Shown: in pieces, positions 53,929 to 63,188 of the stretch
Layout of the letters: every line of letters begins with the position of its first letter
Position numbering within the stretch: the stretch's first letter is position 1
From: Planctomycetaceae bacterium
GTDB taxonomy: Bacteria; Planctomycetota; Phycisphaerae; Tepidisphaerales; Tepidisphaeraceae
Assembly: GCA_027487775.1 (NCBI GenBank)
Contig: JAIYCY010000009.1
Span: 20,914-84,913, forward strand
Direction: 5' to 3'
DNA: 64,000 nucleotides
The notes under the pieces: generated by a model
What the model was told of the DNA's origin: nothing
Databases searched by the model: none
Seen by the model: the letters and a program-made list of their open reading frames with translations, nothing else
Made by a program: the position numbers and the translations under genes

Positions 53929-56040
53929 ATGAGCGAAAGCAACCGCCCAGAACGTCAGAACCAAAACAATTCGCGAGGATCGGGGGATTCGCCGCGCGGA
54001 TCGAACGATGGACAGCGTGGGAGCGATGGTTCGCGGGGCAACGACGGCAGAGGCAATCCACAAGGACAATCTCCAAACGGTCCGGCCAAGTTTGGTCGGC
54101 CGGCGATGGGCTGGGTGATGCTTGTCGCGCTGATGATCACGATTTTTCTGATGCTCAGCTTCAGGGGCAGCGGAACGCACAAGCCGGTTGAATTCTCTCT
54201 TTGGAACAGTGAGTTTCAGCGTGGTAACGTCATCGAACAGGCGATCGGCGATACCTACATCCGGGGAAAATTCGACAAGCCGGTTCAAGTCGACGGCCGC
54301 GAGGTGCGCGAATTCGAGGCCGCCATCCCCCCACTTTTCGGGATGGAATTCGCCAAGTCGCTCACGACAATCGAATACGCCAAAAGCACTCGAACCGTAT
54401 TCGTGAACAACAACAACCTCTGGCTTAATTTGCTGATCCCGCTCATCCCGTGGGTGATCATCATTCTTGCGGTCTGGTTTATCTTGAGTCGTCAGCTACG
54501 CAATGCAGGTGCGGGCGGTGGAATGCTCGGTAACTTCGGCCGATCTCGGCACAAGATCACGAGCAAGGAACACACCAACGTCACGTTTGAAGATGTCGCA
54601 GGCGTTGATGAGGCCAAGGACGAAGTGCGTGAAATCGTCGAGTTTCTGAAGAACCCCAAGAAGTTCCAACGCCTCGGCGGACGCATCCCGCGCGGCGTGC
54701 TTCTGATGGGCGAACCGGGGACCGGCAAGACGCTTCTGGCCAAGGCCATCGCGGGCGAAGCCGATGTGCCGTTCTATTCGATCAGCGGGTCCGACTTTGT
54801 GGAAATGTTTGTCGGTGTCGGCGCGTCGCGTGTCCGCGATCTGTTCAAGAGTGCCAAGGACAACAGCCCGTGCATCATCTTCCTCGACGAGATTGACGCT
54901 GTAGGTCGTCGACGCGGCGCGGGTTTCAACTCGGGCGGGCACGATGAGCGTGAACAAACCCTCAACGCGATCCTCGTTGAGATGGACGGATTCGACACAA
55001 ACGATCAGGTGATCGTTTGCGCCGCAACCAACCGGCTCGACGTACTCGATCCTGCCCTGACACGGCCGGGGCGATTCGATCGAACCGTTCAGGTCTCGCT
55101 CCCCGACGTGAAGGGCCGCCTCGAAATCCTGAAGGTCCACGCGCGGAAGGTCAAACTCGGACCGAACGTCGATCTCGCGCGACTCGCGCGGGCAACGCCC
55201 GGGTTTAGCGGTGCCGATTTAGCCGCCATCATCAACGAATCCGCATTGGGTGCGACGCTGCAGGATAAGGAATTCATCGAGCACAGCGATTTGGAAGAAG
55301 CCCGCGACAAGGTTCGCTTCGGACGCGCCCGAAGGAGCCGCGTCATCGATGAGAAGGAAAAGATCGCAACCGCCTACCACGAAGCCGGGCACGCGGTGAT
55401 CCAGTTCCTCGAATCCGACGCCGATCCGATTCACAAAGTCACCATCATTCCGCGTGGCAACTACGGCGGGGCCACGATGAGCCTGCCCGAGAAGGATCGA
55501 CAGAACTATTCGCGCAAGTGGTGCATCGCGACCATGAAGACGCTCTTCGGCGGACGTATCGCTGAGGAAATGTTCACCGGCGACATCAACACCGGCGCGT
55601 TCGGCGACATTCGCATGGCGACCGGACTGGCTCGCCGCATGGTGCGCGAATGGGGCATGAATGACCGCATCGGTTTCGTCTTCTACGGCGAAGACGACAG
55701 CCGACCGAGCATGTTCGACCTCGGCGGAGCCAAGGAGTATTCCGACGAGACCGCCCGCGCGATCGATGAAGAAGTTAAGAAGCTGATCGATCTACTCTAC
55801 GCAGAGACGCGGAGCATTCTCGAAGCCAATCGCGATCGCCTCGACGCGCTGGCCAAAGCACTGCTCAAGCATGAAACGCTCGACGCCTCCGATGTCGATC
55901 GCGTGATGCGGGGAGAGTTCGTCACCCGGCCGAGCGTCTCCGATCTTCTGGACGACTCGCGGCCGCCCACGACGCGACCGGTCCCTCCCACGCCCCCGGC
56001 CGGACCTGAACTCCCGCCCGGCGCGATCCCAGCCACCTGA
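53929..56040 (+). CDS. ftsH: ATP-dependent zinc metalloprotease FtsH
   Basis: Membrane AAA+ protease of 703 residues that degrades misfolded membrane proteins and some regulators. The start at ATG 53929 has gggag upstream. Two spans are seen ([19 protein letters not shown] near residue 60; [19 protein letters not shown] near 165) with a short periplasmic domain between. Walker A is GEPGTGKT near 262, Walker [10 protein letters not shown], and [24 protein letters not shown]. The zinc site is [15 protein letters not shown] near 484 with the third ligand in the helical part. The first 58 residues are a Gly/Asn/Arg/Ser-rich cytoplasmic leader, much longer than in E. coli, and the C-terminus is Pro-rich. 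Confidence 0.95.
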   Translation: MSESNRPERQNQNNSRGSGDSPRGSNDGQRGSDGSRGNDGRGNPQGQSPNGPAKFGRPAMGWVMLVALMITIFLMLSFRGSGTHKPVEFSLWNSEFQRGNVIEQAIGDTYIRGKFDKPVQVDGREVREFEAAIPPLFGMEFAKSLTTIEYAKSTRTVFVNNNNLWLNLLIPLIPWVIIILAVWFILSRQLRNAGAGGGMLGNFGRSRHKITSKEHTNVTFEDVAGVDEAKDEVREIVEFLKNPKKFQRLGGRIPRGVLLMGEPGTGKTLLAKAIAGEADVPFYSISGSDFVEMFVGVGASRVRDLFKSAKDNSPCIIFLDEIDAVGRRRGAGFNSGGHDEREQTLNAILVEMDGFDTNDQVIVCAATNRLDVLDPALTRPGRFDRTVQVSLPDVKGRLEILKVHARKVKLGPNVDLARLARATPGFSGADLAAIINESALGATLQDKEFIEHSDLEEARDKVRFGRARRSRVIDEKEKIATAYHEAGHAVIQFLESDADPIHKVTIIPRGNYGGATMSLPEKDRQNYSRKWCIATMKTLFGGRIAEEMFTGDINTGAFGDIRMATGLARRMVREWGMNDRIGFVFYGEDDSRPSMFDLGGAKEYSDETARAIDEEVKKLIDLLYAETRSILEANRDRLDALAKALLKHETLDASDVDRVMRGEFVTRPSVSDLLDDSRPPTTRPVPPTPPAGPELPPGAIPAT

Positions 56041-56352
56041 ACACGCAGACGAATTTCGCGACGTTGTCCGTCGTTCATCGAAATGGGCTCGACAGGCGAG
56101 TCTACGCGTAGGCCTCGCCTACACGTCGGGAGCAAGTCCATCGGGATCAAGTCCATCCGGCGTACCAGACCGCAATTGGCTCCTCAGTCATGCACCCCGC
56201 GCTATCGCTGATCGATGGTCTCGATTGGTGCGGGAGATCAATGGGGCAGACCGAAGGGACAGGCCGAAGGGACAGGCCGAACGGACAGACCGAAGTGACC
56301 GATCTGTGCGACAGCTCCGTGAGGCCGACATCGCAATTTTCCAAAACGAATG
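56041..56352. other. Intergenic region with a 13-bp tandem repeat
   Basis: These 312 bp after ftsH contain no likely gene. Four copies of a 13-bp unit stand at 56250-56301. A small GTAGGC/GCCTAC hairpin with a 3-base loop (56108-56122) may end the ftsH transcript but lacks a T tract. Confidence 0.5.
56250..56301. repeat. 13-bp tandem repeat, four copies
   Basis: Units are ACCGAAGGGACAG, GCCGAAGGGACAG, GCCGAACGGACAG and ACCGAAGTGACCG, differing in a few bases only. Confidence 0.9.
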
Positions 56353-57225
56353 TTATCGCCATCCGTGGGAAGCCAGCCACTGAGCACACAGTGTCGGCCA
56401 TTGCCCGTGCGATGGATCACTCGCTGCCATCCCCATCCCATGTCGCCCCGCTGCGATGGCGTGCAATTCGAACGAGACGCCCGCGCGTCGCAACGCACTG
56501 ACATAGAGCATCGCGTTCTCGATCGGAACAGTCGCATCCCCGACTGGATGATAAATGAAGGTCGCAGGAGTATCGCTGGTCACGCGATGTTCGGCACTCG
56601 TTGATCGCAACAGAGATTCATCGGGATGTGGACCGAGCAGATTCTTTCGCGATCCGGCGTGTGCGTGCGGATCTTCCCAGGTGATCACCGGGTAGAGCAG
56701 GATCGCAAGATCTGCGCGGGCACTGGATTGATCAATCGCATCTGGCAAAGAGGATGCGATCGCTTGGCCGACGATGGACGAGACAGGTTCGGGTTCGGTC
56801 GATGTAGAAGCGGCCAGATGACCGCCGGCGCTGAAGCCGAGGATCGCGATGCGGTTCGGATCGATGTTCCAATCAGTCGCATGATGTCGCAACGTTTGAA
56901 TCGCGCGCCGTGCGTCGAGTATCGGCACGGGATGCTGATGGCCCGTGCCCGCATGCCGATACCAGCAAACAGCCGCATGCAGTCCGATCGAGTTGATCCA
57001 GGCTGCAATCGGATCGGCCTCGTGTGGGGCGAGATTCTGATATCCCCCGCCCGGGAGGATGACCACCGCACCGCGCGACCGGGCGATCGGTGTCTTCGCC
57101 TTGCTGTCTGCACACATCCTGTCCGACCCTTCATCCAACAGATGAAGATCGAGTACAGGCTGATGACCAGCATCGCCCGCCAACGTTCCGGGTGCTGTGC
57201 GCGACCAAAGCGGGATGCGCGTCAT
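56353..57225 (-). CDS. Alpha/beta-hydrolase, esterase-like (BD-FAE type)
   Basis: 290 residues. The nucleophile elbow is IAILGFSAGGHLAAS (Ser in GFSAGG), after ILPGGGYQNLAPHEADPIAAWIN (oxyanion loop). The acid is likely Asp in VGDATVPIENAMLY and the base His in IAAGRHGMGMA. This order is typical of endo-1,4-beta-xylanase-like esterases and feruloyl or acetyl esterases of the BD-FAE/esterase D group. There is no clear signal peptide. The ATG at 57225 is 155 bp downstream of the small basic protein gene's stop, on the same strand. The substrate is unknown. Confidence 0.85.
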   Translation of the reverse strand: MTRIPLWSRTAPGTLAGDAGHQPVLDLHLLDEGSDRMCADSKAKTPIARSRGAVVILPGGGYQNLAPHEADPIAAWINSIGLHAAVCWYRHAGTGHQHPVPILDARRAIQTLRHHATDWNIDPNRIAILGFSAGGHLAASTSTEPEPVSSIVGQAIASSLPDAIDQSSARADLAILLYPVITWEDPHAHAGSRKNLLGPHPDESLLRSTSAEHRVTSDTPATFIYHPVGDATVPIENAMLYVSALRRAGVSFELHAIAAGRHGMGMAASDPSHGQWPTLCAQWLASHGWR

Positions 57226-57380
57226 GAGAACTTTCGCCGGAGGTCAGTCGGAGTCTGCGACGCGCGAGGAATGGGTTGGGCGAGACCAAGCACCATCGAA
57301 GCAAACCGAGCCAAAGCAGAGCGCAAGCAAGATGACCCGGATGGTCTTCGACCAGGCGAACGGTCGGGCACAAGGGGAGA

Positions 57381-57689
57381 TCACTTCTTGGCCGGTGCGG
57401 CCTTGGCGGCTGGCGCGGCAGCCTTGGCACCGGCGGCGGGTGCTGCGGCCTTGGCACCTGCGGCGGGCTTGGCGCCTGCGGCCTTCGGGTCGGCAGCGGC
57501 GGCATCATCCTTCTTCGCCGCCTTGGCCATCACGATCTTTCGATGGCCGACCTTCGGAAGGTTGTAAACGCTCACGCCATCCTTGTAATAGCCCGTGGTG
57601 GCGAGCTTCTCGATGCGCTCGGCACGGGTCAGCACGTTACGATGACGGCCGAGGCCGGCTCCACTCTTAAGGCTGCTATCCAGAGACAT
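57381..57689 (-). CDS. Small basic protein of the planctomycete/verrucomicrobial type (TIGR04137-like)
   Basis: 102 residues from ATG 57689, with aggag 7 bp upstream. MSLDSSLKSGAGLGRHRNVLTRAERIEKL, then NLPKVGHRKIVMAKAAKK, matches a short conserved basic protein family known in planctomycetes, verrucomicrobia and chlamydiae and suspected to be ribosome-associated. The conserved part ends near residue 60. An added tail of about 40 residues is almost only Ala, Pro, Lys and Gly (GAKAAAPAAGAKAAAPAAK). The role of both parts is uncertain. Confidence 0.85.
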   Translation of the reverse strand: MSLDSSLKSGAGLGRHRNVLTRAERIEKLATTGYYKDGVSVYNLPKVGHRKIVMAKAAKKDDAAAADPKAAGAKPAAGAKAAAPAAGAKAAAPAAKAAPAKK

Positions 57690-58065
57690 ATCCGACTCCT
57701 GATTTCGTTCCAAATCGACAGAATCCGTCTGATCCAATCGAGCCATGCATTAAACACCACGGACACGCGTTTGGCAAGTCATCGCCCACTGCGAATTGAC
57801 AACTCGGTTTCTCCGCGTAGGATGCCGGGCGTCGTCGAGAGGTCAGAGGGCAATCCTTGTCGATCCTCGCTGGTTATTCCGCTCTTGCAAGAGAGCGAAT
57901 GGTCAGCACGGTCGCGGGAATGCCCGACGAAGGGTAGATGACCTGAAGTTTCTCGCCTGCCCGAACCGTTCGGATCTGGTGATTGAAGCGGCAGCCGTCT
58001 TGATTCTGTCATGACGGTTTTGTTGCTGAACCCTCCAGCCTGTCGGTCCTCTCTCCTCGACCTGT
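57690..58065. other. Intergenic region upstream of tRNA-Gln
   Basis: These 376 bp lie between the divergent small basic protein gene and the tRNA-Gln gene. I see no gene or structured RNA. The region must hold promoters for both directions, but none is clear enough to name. Confidence 0.5.
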
Positions 58066-58136
58066 TACCCCGTGGTGTAACGGTAGCACAGAAGATTTTG
58101 GTTCTTTTAGTCAAGGTTCGAATCCTTGCGGGGTAG
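58066..58136 (+). tRNA. tRNA-Gln (UUG)
   Basis: The acceptor stem TACCCCG/CGGGGTA is complete. The anticodon arm is GAAGA-TTTTGGT-TCTTT with anticodon TTG (UUG), which reads Gln codons. The T arm is CAAGG-TTCGAAT-CCTTG. Discriminator G is followed by TGCA, so CCA is not encoded. The prs gene starts 106 bp downstream. Confidence 0.95.
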
Positions 58137-58242
58137 TGCACCCGGTCGATCGAGGGATTGATAGACACAGATCAACTCGGTCGATCGCATCACGATTGCG
58201 GGCGAACGAAACTCAGGGCACGGTTTGAATGGCACGGCTTCC

Positions 58243-59226
58243 ATGGCGCTGACAGACGCAGACAACCTTAAGATCTTCGCTGGTCGTGCGAATCCGTCTC
58301 TTTCCAAGCGGATTTGCGACTATCTCCAGATCCCGCTGGGTCGCGGCGCGACTGAATTGTTCCCCGACGGCGAAGTGATGGTTCGTGTCGACGAGGACGT
58401 ACGCGGTCGTGATTGTTTTGTCATTCAGCCGACCTGTCATCCCGTCAACCAGCATCTGATGGAGTTGATGATCTGGATCGATTGCCTCAAGCGGGCGAGT
58501 GCCGGTCGAATCACCGCCGTCATGCCCTATTTCGGGTACGCCCGGCAAGATCGCAAGGATTCCGGCCGCGTTCCGATCACAGCCAAGCTGGTCGCAAATC
58601 TGCTGGAACGCGCCGGAGCCGATCGCGTGGTCAGCGTCGATCTGCACGCCGCTCAGGTTCAGGGTTTCTTTGACATTCCCGTCGATCACTTGAACGCGGG
58701 CCCGATCTTCACGAGATGGTTCAAGTCGCTGGCCGTCGACAATTTTGTTTTCGTTTCCCCCGACGTGGGTAACGTGAAGCGGGCCCAGGTTTATGCTCAG
58801 CAACTCGGCGGTGAGCTTTGCATTATCGACAAGCGTCGTCGCAGCGGTACCGAAACCGACGCTGCCCACATCATCGGCGACGTCCGCGGGAAAACGGTCC
58901 TGATGACCGACGACATGATCACCACCGGCGGAACGATCACCAAAGCCGTCGAGATCCTTCAGGATCATGGTGCCAAGGACATCTACCTCACCGCCACCCA
59001 CGCGGTCTTTGCAGGCCCGGCGATGGAACGCCTCGCCAAGTGCCCGTTTACCAGGATCGCCGTTACGGACACCATCCCGCTCTATGATCGTGCTGAGGCG
59101 ATCGCAGACCGTCTGACCACGTTGAGCGTCGCCGAACTGGTCGGCGAAGCCATTCACCGCATACATCACAACAAGAGCATCAGCGCTCTGTTCAGCGACA
59201 AAGGCGACGACTCGGCCCGGCGATGA
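58243..59226 (+). CDS. prs: Ribose-phosphate pyrophosphokinase
   Basis: This enzyme makes PRPP from ribose 5-phosphate and ATP for nucleotide, His and Trp synthesis. The 327-residue product has NLKIFAGRANPSLSKRIC, the flexible ATP loop with RVDEDVRGRDCFVIQPTCHPVNQHL, the LMELMIWIDCLKRASAGRITAVMPYFGYARQDRK signature with His/Asp/Arg, and the PRPP-binding VLMTDDMITTGGTI. The ATG at 58243 is chosen, with a TTG at 58225 as an alternative. ctc follows 107 bp downstream, the same order as in Bacillus (prs-ctc-pth). Confidence 0.95.
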   Translation: MALTDADNLKIFAGRANPSLSKRICDYLQIPLGRGATELFPDGEVMVRVDEDVRGRDCFVIQPTCHPVNQHLMELMIWIDCLKRASAGRITAVMPYFGYARQDRKDSGRVPITAKLVANLLERAGADRVVSVDLHAAQVQGFFDIPVDHLNAGPIFTRWFKSLAVDNFVFVSPDVGNVKRAQVYAQQLGGELCIIDKRRRSGTETDAAHIIGDVRGKTVLMTDDMITTGGTITKAVEILQDHGAKDIYLTATHAVFAGPAMERLAKCPFTRIAVTDTIPLYDRAEAIADRLTTLSVAELVGEAIHRIHHNKSISALFSDKGDDSARR

Positions 59227-59333
59227 ACTTTATCTTCTAACCCAAAAGCAAACGCCCGAGGCAATCGGCATCTATTCAAGATTCAACCAACCGAACTTCT
59301 GAAGGCAACAAGAACTCTTAGAGAGGAAACACC

Positions 59334-59969
59334 ATGGCAAGCGCAATCAAACTGTCCGCAGAAACTCGCGAAAAGCTCGGCACCCGCACCACCCGTCGAC
59401 TCCGCAATGCCGGGAAGCTCCCCGCCATCGTCTACGGGCACGGCGAGGCCCCGCTCGCGATCACTGTCCCCACCAAGGCCTTCTTCGATTCTCTCGATCA
59501 AGGTGCGCACCTCTTTGAACTCGGCATCGGCTCCAAGGCCGAAACCGTACTATTGCGTGACGTGCAATTCGATCACCTCGGCACCAACATCATCCATGCC
59601 GACTTCGCGCGGGTCGATCTGAACGAACGCGTCACCGTGACCATCGGCATCGAACTCACCGGAACGCCAATAGGTGAAAAGGATGGGGGCAAGCTGCAGC
59701 AAACCCTCAACGAAGTCGAGATCGAAGCTCTCGTCACCGAGATCCCCGACGCGATTCACCACGACGTCAGCGGCATGAAGCTCGACGACGCCCTGCACGT
59801 CTCCGAACTCACCATCCCAGCCGGCGTGAAAGTGCTCACCGATGCCGATTCAGTCGTCGCGGTGCTCCATGCGATTCTTGAAGAGGCCAGCACCTCCGAT
59901 GCAGCCACACCGGAACCCGAAGTCATCAAGAAGGAAAAGACGGCTGACGAAGCAGAAACTAAGAAGTGA
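59334..59969 (+). CDS. rplY: 50S ribosomal protein L25/general stress protein Ctc
   Basis: 211 residues: the L25 domain is MASAIKLSAETREKLGTRTTRRLRNAGKLPAIVYGHGEAP, which binds 5S rRNA, followed by the TL5-type beta domain (LLRDVQFDHLGTNIIHADFARVDLNERVTVTIGIELTG). The C-terminus is acidic/Lys-rich. agaggaaac stands just before ATG 59334. It lies between prs and pth on the same strand, as in many bacteria. A perfect palindrome (59979-59992) stands directly after the stop. Confidence 0.95.
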   Translation: MASAIKLSAETREKLGTRTTRRLRNAGKLPAIVYGHGEAPLAITVPTKAFFDSLDQGAHLFELGIGSKAETVLLRDVQFDHLGTNIIHADFARVDLNERVTVTIGIELTGTPIGEKDGGKLQQTLNEVEIEALVTEIPDAIHHDVSGMKLDDALHVSELTIPAGVKVLTDADSVVAVLHAILEEASTSDAATPEPEVIKKEKTADEAETKK

Positions 59970-59978
59970 GAATCATTG

Positions 59979-59992
59979 GCCTGACGTCAGGC
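59979..59992. promoter_or_regulatory. Perfect palindrome between rplY and pth
   Basis: GCCTGACGTCAGGC is a 14-bp perfect palindrome, ten bases after the rplY stop. It could be a protein-binding site or a short hairpin; no T tract follows. Confidence 0.35.
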
Positions 59993-60052
59993 AAATTGTG
60001 ATTAGTTTGATCTGTCGATGGGATGCAGTGGATTCAGGCATCGGTGGGAACT

Positions 60053-60754
60053 ATGAAACTCATCGTAGGCTTGGGCAATCCCGGAAAGGAGTATGCTGGC
60101 ACACGACACAACGTCGGATTCGATGCGATCGACGCCTTGGCAACCCGGCTCGGCTGGGTGAACAGCGGCGGTTTCGATCGTGCAGCGAAGTCGGCGTTCG
60201 ATGGGCTGGTCTTCGACGGCATGCTAAATCTGCATTCCGGCGCAGGGATGGAAAAAATCGTTCTGCTCAAGCCAATGACCTACATGAACGTCTCGGGTCG
60301 ATCGGTGTCGGCGGCGATGCACTACTTCAAGCTCTCGCCTGCCGAGGTGTTGGTTGTGGTGGACGAGATGGCCCTGCCGGTGGGTAAGATCAGACTCCGC
60401 GGTGAAGGTTCGGACGGCGGACACAATGGACTTAAGAGCATCCAGCAAATGCTTGGCAGTCCCAAGTATCCACGGCTCCGGATCGGTGTCGGTGCCCCGC
60501 CGCCGCCGATCGCCGGACGCGATTGGGTGCTCGGTCGGTTCAATCCCGACGAGAAACCGCTCGCAGAGGCATCCATCGCACGGGCGGCGGGTTGTTGTGT
60601 GACCTGGGCTGATGACGGCCTGAATCGGGCGATGAATCTCTTCAATGTCGAGGAAGCGTCCGAATCCGACCCATCTAAGTCCACATCACCAGCACTGTCG
60701 CCAGCCAGAAAACGCCTCCCCAACGACACCGGCGATGGGAAAGGCGTCTCCTAG
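60053..60754 (+). CDS. pth: Peptidyl-tRNA hydrolase
   Basis: Pth frees tRNA from peptidyl-tRNA that has dropped off ribosomes. MKLIVGLGNPGKEYAGTRHNVGFDAID contains the catalytic His of TRHN (residue 20). LLKPMTYMNVSGRSV, VVVDEMALPVGKIRLRGEGSDGGHNGLKSI (catalytic Asp near 103) and the RIGVG strand follow. The ATG at 60053 is the family start. The 233 residues exceed the common 190: a hydrophilic Ser/Pro/Lys tail of about 40 residues is added. It is followed by rpsF after 153 bp. Confidence 0.93.
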   Translation: MKLIVGLGNPGKEYAGTRHNVGFDAIDALATRLGWVNSGGFDRAAKSAFDGLVFDGMLNLHSGAGMEKIVLLKPMTYMNVSGRSVSAAMHYFKLSPAEVLVVVDEMALPVGKIRLRGEGSDGGHNGLKSIQQMLGSPKYPRLRIGVGAPPPPIAGRDWVLGRFNPDEKPLAEASIARAAGCCVTWADDGLNRAMNLFNVEEASESDPSKSTSPALSPARKRLPNDTGDGKGVS

Positions 60755-60907
60755 CCCTCAGAATCGTCCGGCGATGAGCCGGGAAAACCACGAATGAGGC
60801 TGGCAAATGACTGTTCGTTCGATTAACTTCGCCCGTTTCGCGTGAAATGGGCATCCCCCGGGCCGGGTGGCTATCGGGGTATTCCAAGAAGGGTATTTAG
60901 AATCATC

Positions 60908-61294
60908 ATGAGCACTCGCATCGGAACCTACGAAGGACTCTTTCTCTTCGGCACCGCCTCCACAGTCGACGTCGAAGGCACTCTCAAACTCGTCGAAGAC
61001 CTTATCAAAAAGCACGGCGGGGAAACGCTACTCCTCCGCAAGTGGGACGAGCGCAAACTCGCCTACGAAATCAAGAAGAACAAGCGCGGCCTCTATGTGC
61101 TCGCTTTCTTCAAGGCCCCCGGAGCGGCGGTCGATCGCATCACACGCGATGTCAACCTCAGCGAAACCATCCTCCGCGTCCTCATCACCGATGCCGGACA
61201 CCTCAACCTCGATGAAATGAAAGCCCAAGAGCCCCAGCAACCCGTCAAGGAAGTTAAACGCGAAGACTACGGACCAATCCCACAACTCTACTGA
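60908..61294 (+). CDS. rpsF: 30S ribosomal protein S6
   Basis: 128 residues: TYEGLFLFGTASTVDVEGTLKLVEDLIKKHGG and KWDERKLAYEIKKNKRGLYVLAFF, which is the S6 core that pairs with S18 on the small subunit. The C-terminus is acidic and Pro-rich. ATG 60908 is the family start; a start 22 codons upstream is not likely. It begins the rpsF-ssb-rplI group. Confidence 0.95.
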   Translation: MSTRIGTYEGLFLFGTASTVDVEGTLKLVEDLIKKHGGETLLLRKWDERKLAYEIKKNKRGLYVLAFFKAPGAAVDRITRDVNLSETILRVLITDAGHLNLDEMKAQEPQQPVKEVKREDYGPIPQLY

Positions 61295-61459
61295 TCCATC
61301 TATTCGCTGTGACTGAGTTGTAGTGATCCAAAGCGACATTGTTTCCCCGAGCGACGGCGGATGCAGATCAACTTCTGATCCTTCATTCCCCTGTCGACAT
61401 CGAACTATAGAAGATCGCAACCAACCCAGGATCGTTCTGATACGCACCGGAGATCACCG

Positions 61460-62008
61460 ATGGCCGACCTCAATAAAGTCATGCTCATCGGTCGCCTGAC
61501 CCGCGACCCACAACTCCGCTACACGCCAGCGAATCAGGCGGTCTGCGACTTCGGCCTTGCCACAGGCCGTAAGTACCGAACCGCCAGCGGTGAAGAACGC
61601 GAAGAATCCACGTTCATCGATTGCACCGTCTGGGCCAAAGGCGCCGAAATCTTCAATCAGTACATGCGGAAGGGAAAGCAGGTCTTCATCGAAGGCAGGC
61701 TTAAACTCGACCAATGGGACGACAAACAGACCGGGCAGAAGCGATCGAAGCTCACTGTCGTCGTCGACAATTTCCAGTTCCTCGGCGGACGCGATGAAGG
61801 CGGCGCCCCGCATGGCGGCGCACAGAATGGCGGAGACGAGGAAGGCGGCGGACGCGGCTACTCTCGTCCCGGCGGTTACGGTGGCAACAGTGGTGGCAAC
61901 AGTGGTGGTGGCGGATCTCGCTCTTCGGCGCCTCGCCAGAATCAACCCGCCGAAGAACCTCCTTACGGCAACGAACAAAGCTTCAAAGACGAAGACATCC
62001 CGTTCTAA
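61460..62008 (+). CDS. ssb: Single-stranded DNA-binding protein
   Basis: 182 residues. The OB-fold fills residues 1-110 (MADLNKVMLIGRLTRDPQLRYTP, VIDCTVWAKGAEIFNQYMRKGKQVFIEGRL). A Gly/Ser/Asn-rich linker with repeated GGNSGG follows. The acidic tail ends in FKDEDIPF, the tip that recruits repair and replication proteins. It covers and protects ssDNA during replication and repair. It lies 165 bp behind rpsF and 147 bp before rplI. Confidence 0.95.
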   Translation: MADLNKVMLIGRLTRDPQLRYTPANQAVCDFGLATGRKYRTASGEEREESTFIDCTVWAKGAEIFNQYMRKGKQVFIEGRLKLDQWDDKQTGQKRSKLTVVVDNFQFLGGRDEGGAPHGGAQNGGDEEGGGRGYSRPGGYGGNSGGNSGGGGSRSSAPRQNQPAEEPPYGNEQSFKDEDIPF

Positions 62009-62065
62009 TCGACACCAAGATCGATAAGATTGTTGATCAATGGATTGTTCCGCTTCATACAACAC

Positions 62066-62104
62066 GCATTAGTCCAACGCATCAGTCCAACGCATCCGTC
62101 CAAG
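62066..62104. repeat. 13-bp tandem repeat before rplI, three copies
   Basis: Units GCATTAGTCCAAC, GCATCAGTCCAAC and GCATCCGTCCAAG stand head to tail in the ssb-rplI gap. Confidence 0.9.
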
Positions 62105-62155
62105 GCATTTTCAAGCAACATTTAGGTACGCAAGAAACAAACAGAAGGTGACACC

Positions 62156-62713
62156 ATGAAAGGCAAGACCCGCAAGCTCCTGCTCAACGATTCAATCAAG
62201 CACGTCGGTAAAGTCGGCGATGTCGTCGAAGTCTCCGCCGGCTATGCTCGCAACTATCTCGTGCCCAAAGGCCTCGCGGTCGAACCGACGCCTTCGAACC
62301 TGAAGAAGGTCGAAGAACGTCGCAAGGAAGTCGAACGCCTCGAACGCGAGCTCCGCGCCAAGCAAGAGCAAGTCATCGCCAAGCTCGAAGGCATCGAGAT
62401 CGCGCTTGAACGCCGTGCCAACGAGCAAGGCCATCTCTTCGGCTCTGTCAGCGCCACCGACATCTCACGTGCCCTCGAAGCTCAAGGCTTCGCAGTCGCC
62501 CCGGAAGATGTCTATCTCCCTGGCAAGCTCGATCGGATTGAGAAGTACAACGTCGACATTGCTTTCGCGTCCGATCTGCGCACGACCATCAAGGTCTGGG
62601 TCAGCCCCGATGCCGAGAGCAAGTCCGCGATCGCCGAGTACTCCAAGCAACGCGCCGCCGAGAAGGCCGCAGCAGCCGCCGCCGCCGAAAAGGCCGCGCC
62701 TGCCGCCGAGTGA
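62156..62713 (+). CDS. rplI: 50S ribosomal protein L9
   Basis: 185 residues. The N-terminal RNA-binding domain has KTRKLLLNDSIKHVGKVGDVVEVSAGYARNYLVPKGLAV, the L9 signature (GYARNYLVPKGLA). A long helix (VEERRKEVERLERELRAKQEQ) links to the C-terminal domain with GHLFGSVSATDI. The tail is Ala/Glu/Lys-rich and longer than usual. aaggtgac lies before ATG 62156. No rpsR gene separates it from ssb. Confidence 0.95.
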   Translation: MKGKTRKLLLNDSIKHVGKVGDVVEVSAGYARNYLVPKGLAVEPTPSNLKKVEERRKEVERLERELRAKQEQVIAKLEGIEIALERRANEQGHLFGSVSATDISRALEAQGFAVAPEDVYLPGKLDRIEKYNVDIAFASDLRTTIKVWVSPDAESKSAIAEYSKQRAAEKAAAAAAAEKAAPAAE

Positions 62714-63091
62714 TCTCGCACTCCGCGACGTCATGCTTCACCCGATTCTCAACCATCCCCGGCCTCCGGGGCACCTCTTCCATGGCCCGCCAACATCGTC
62801 GCCTATCAACCCAACGCACCTCGCACAAATCCTCCGCCCCCCTTCTCCAGCTTGCACTCATCCTCTGCACACTCGCGCTCACGTTCCGCACCCTCGCGAT
62901 CGCTTTCCGCCAACTCGCGCACACATGTTTACCCCTATCGCATCCGCCCCTTTCCCTCTCTAACTCCCGGCCACGCCAAAGGCTGCGATTCGCCGCACGA
63001 CAAGCCTCTCCGCCCGTGACCCGATTGTAGAAAACCTCACACATCCGCGAACGCCACCGCGATTCGAGAGCACCTCCCCACATCTACCCGC

Positions 63092-63125
63092 GCGCTGCGC
63101 GCCTGCGTCCCCACCCGCGCAGCGC
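63092..63125. repeat. Dispersed hairpin repeat, copy 2
   Basis: Arms GCGCTGCGCG and CGCGCAGCGC are identical to those at 13647-13680, again with a 14-base loop (63102-63115) that shares TGCGTCC. caatttttc follows shortly after, so this copy could also act as a terminator. Confidence 0.75.
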
Positions 63126-63188
63126 CGCCGACAATTTTTCTGTCCAATCGCTCCACCTTACGTTCGGGCGGCATGCCGCCGTTTTTCC

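Noticed and set aside
56626..57567. Plus-strand frame of 313 codons opposite the esterase and the small basic protein
   Set aside because: It ends in an Ala/Pro run that is the mirror of the basic tail; both opposite genes are supported by motifs and ribosome sites.
57779..58168. 129-codon minus-strand frame across tRNA-Gln
   Set aside because: It runs through a certain tRNA gene and has no recognisable product.
62601..63083. 160-codon minus-strand frame after rplI
   Set aside because: It overlaps the rplI end and is Arg/Trp-rich without a family.
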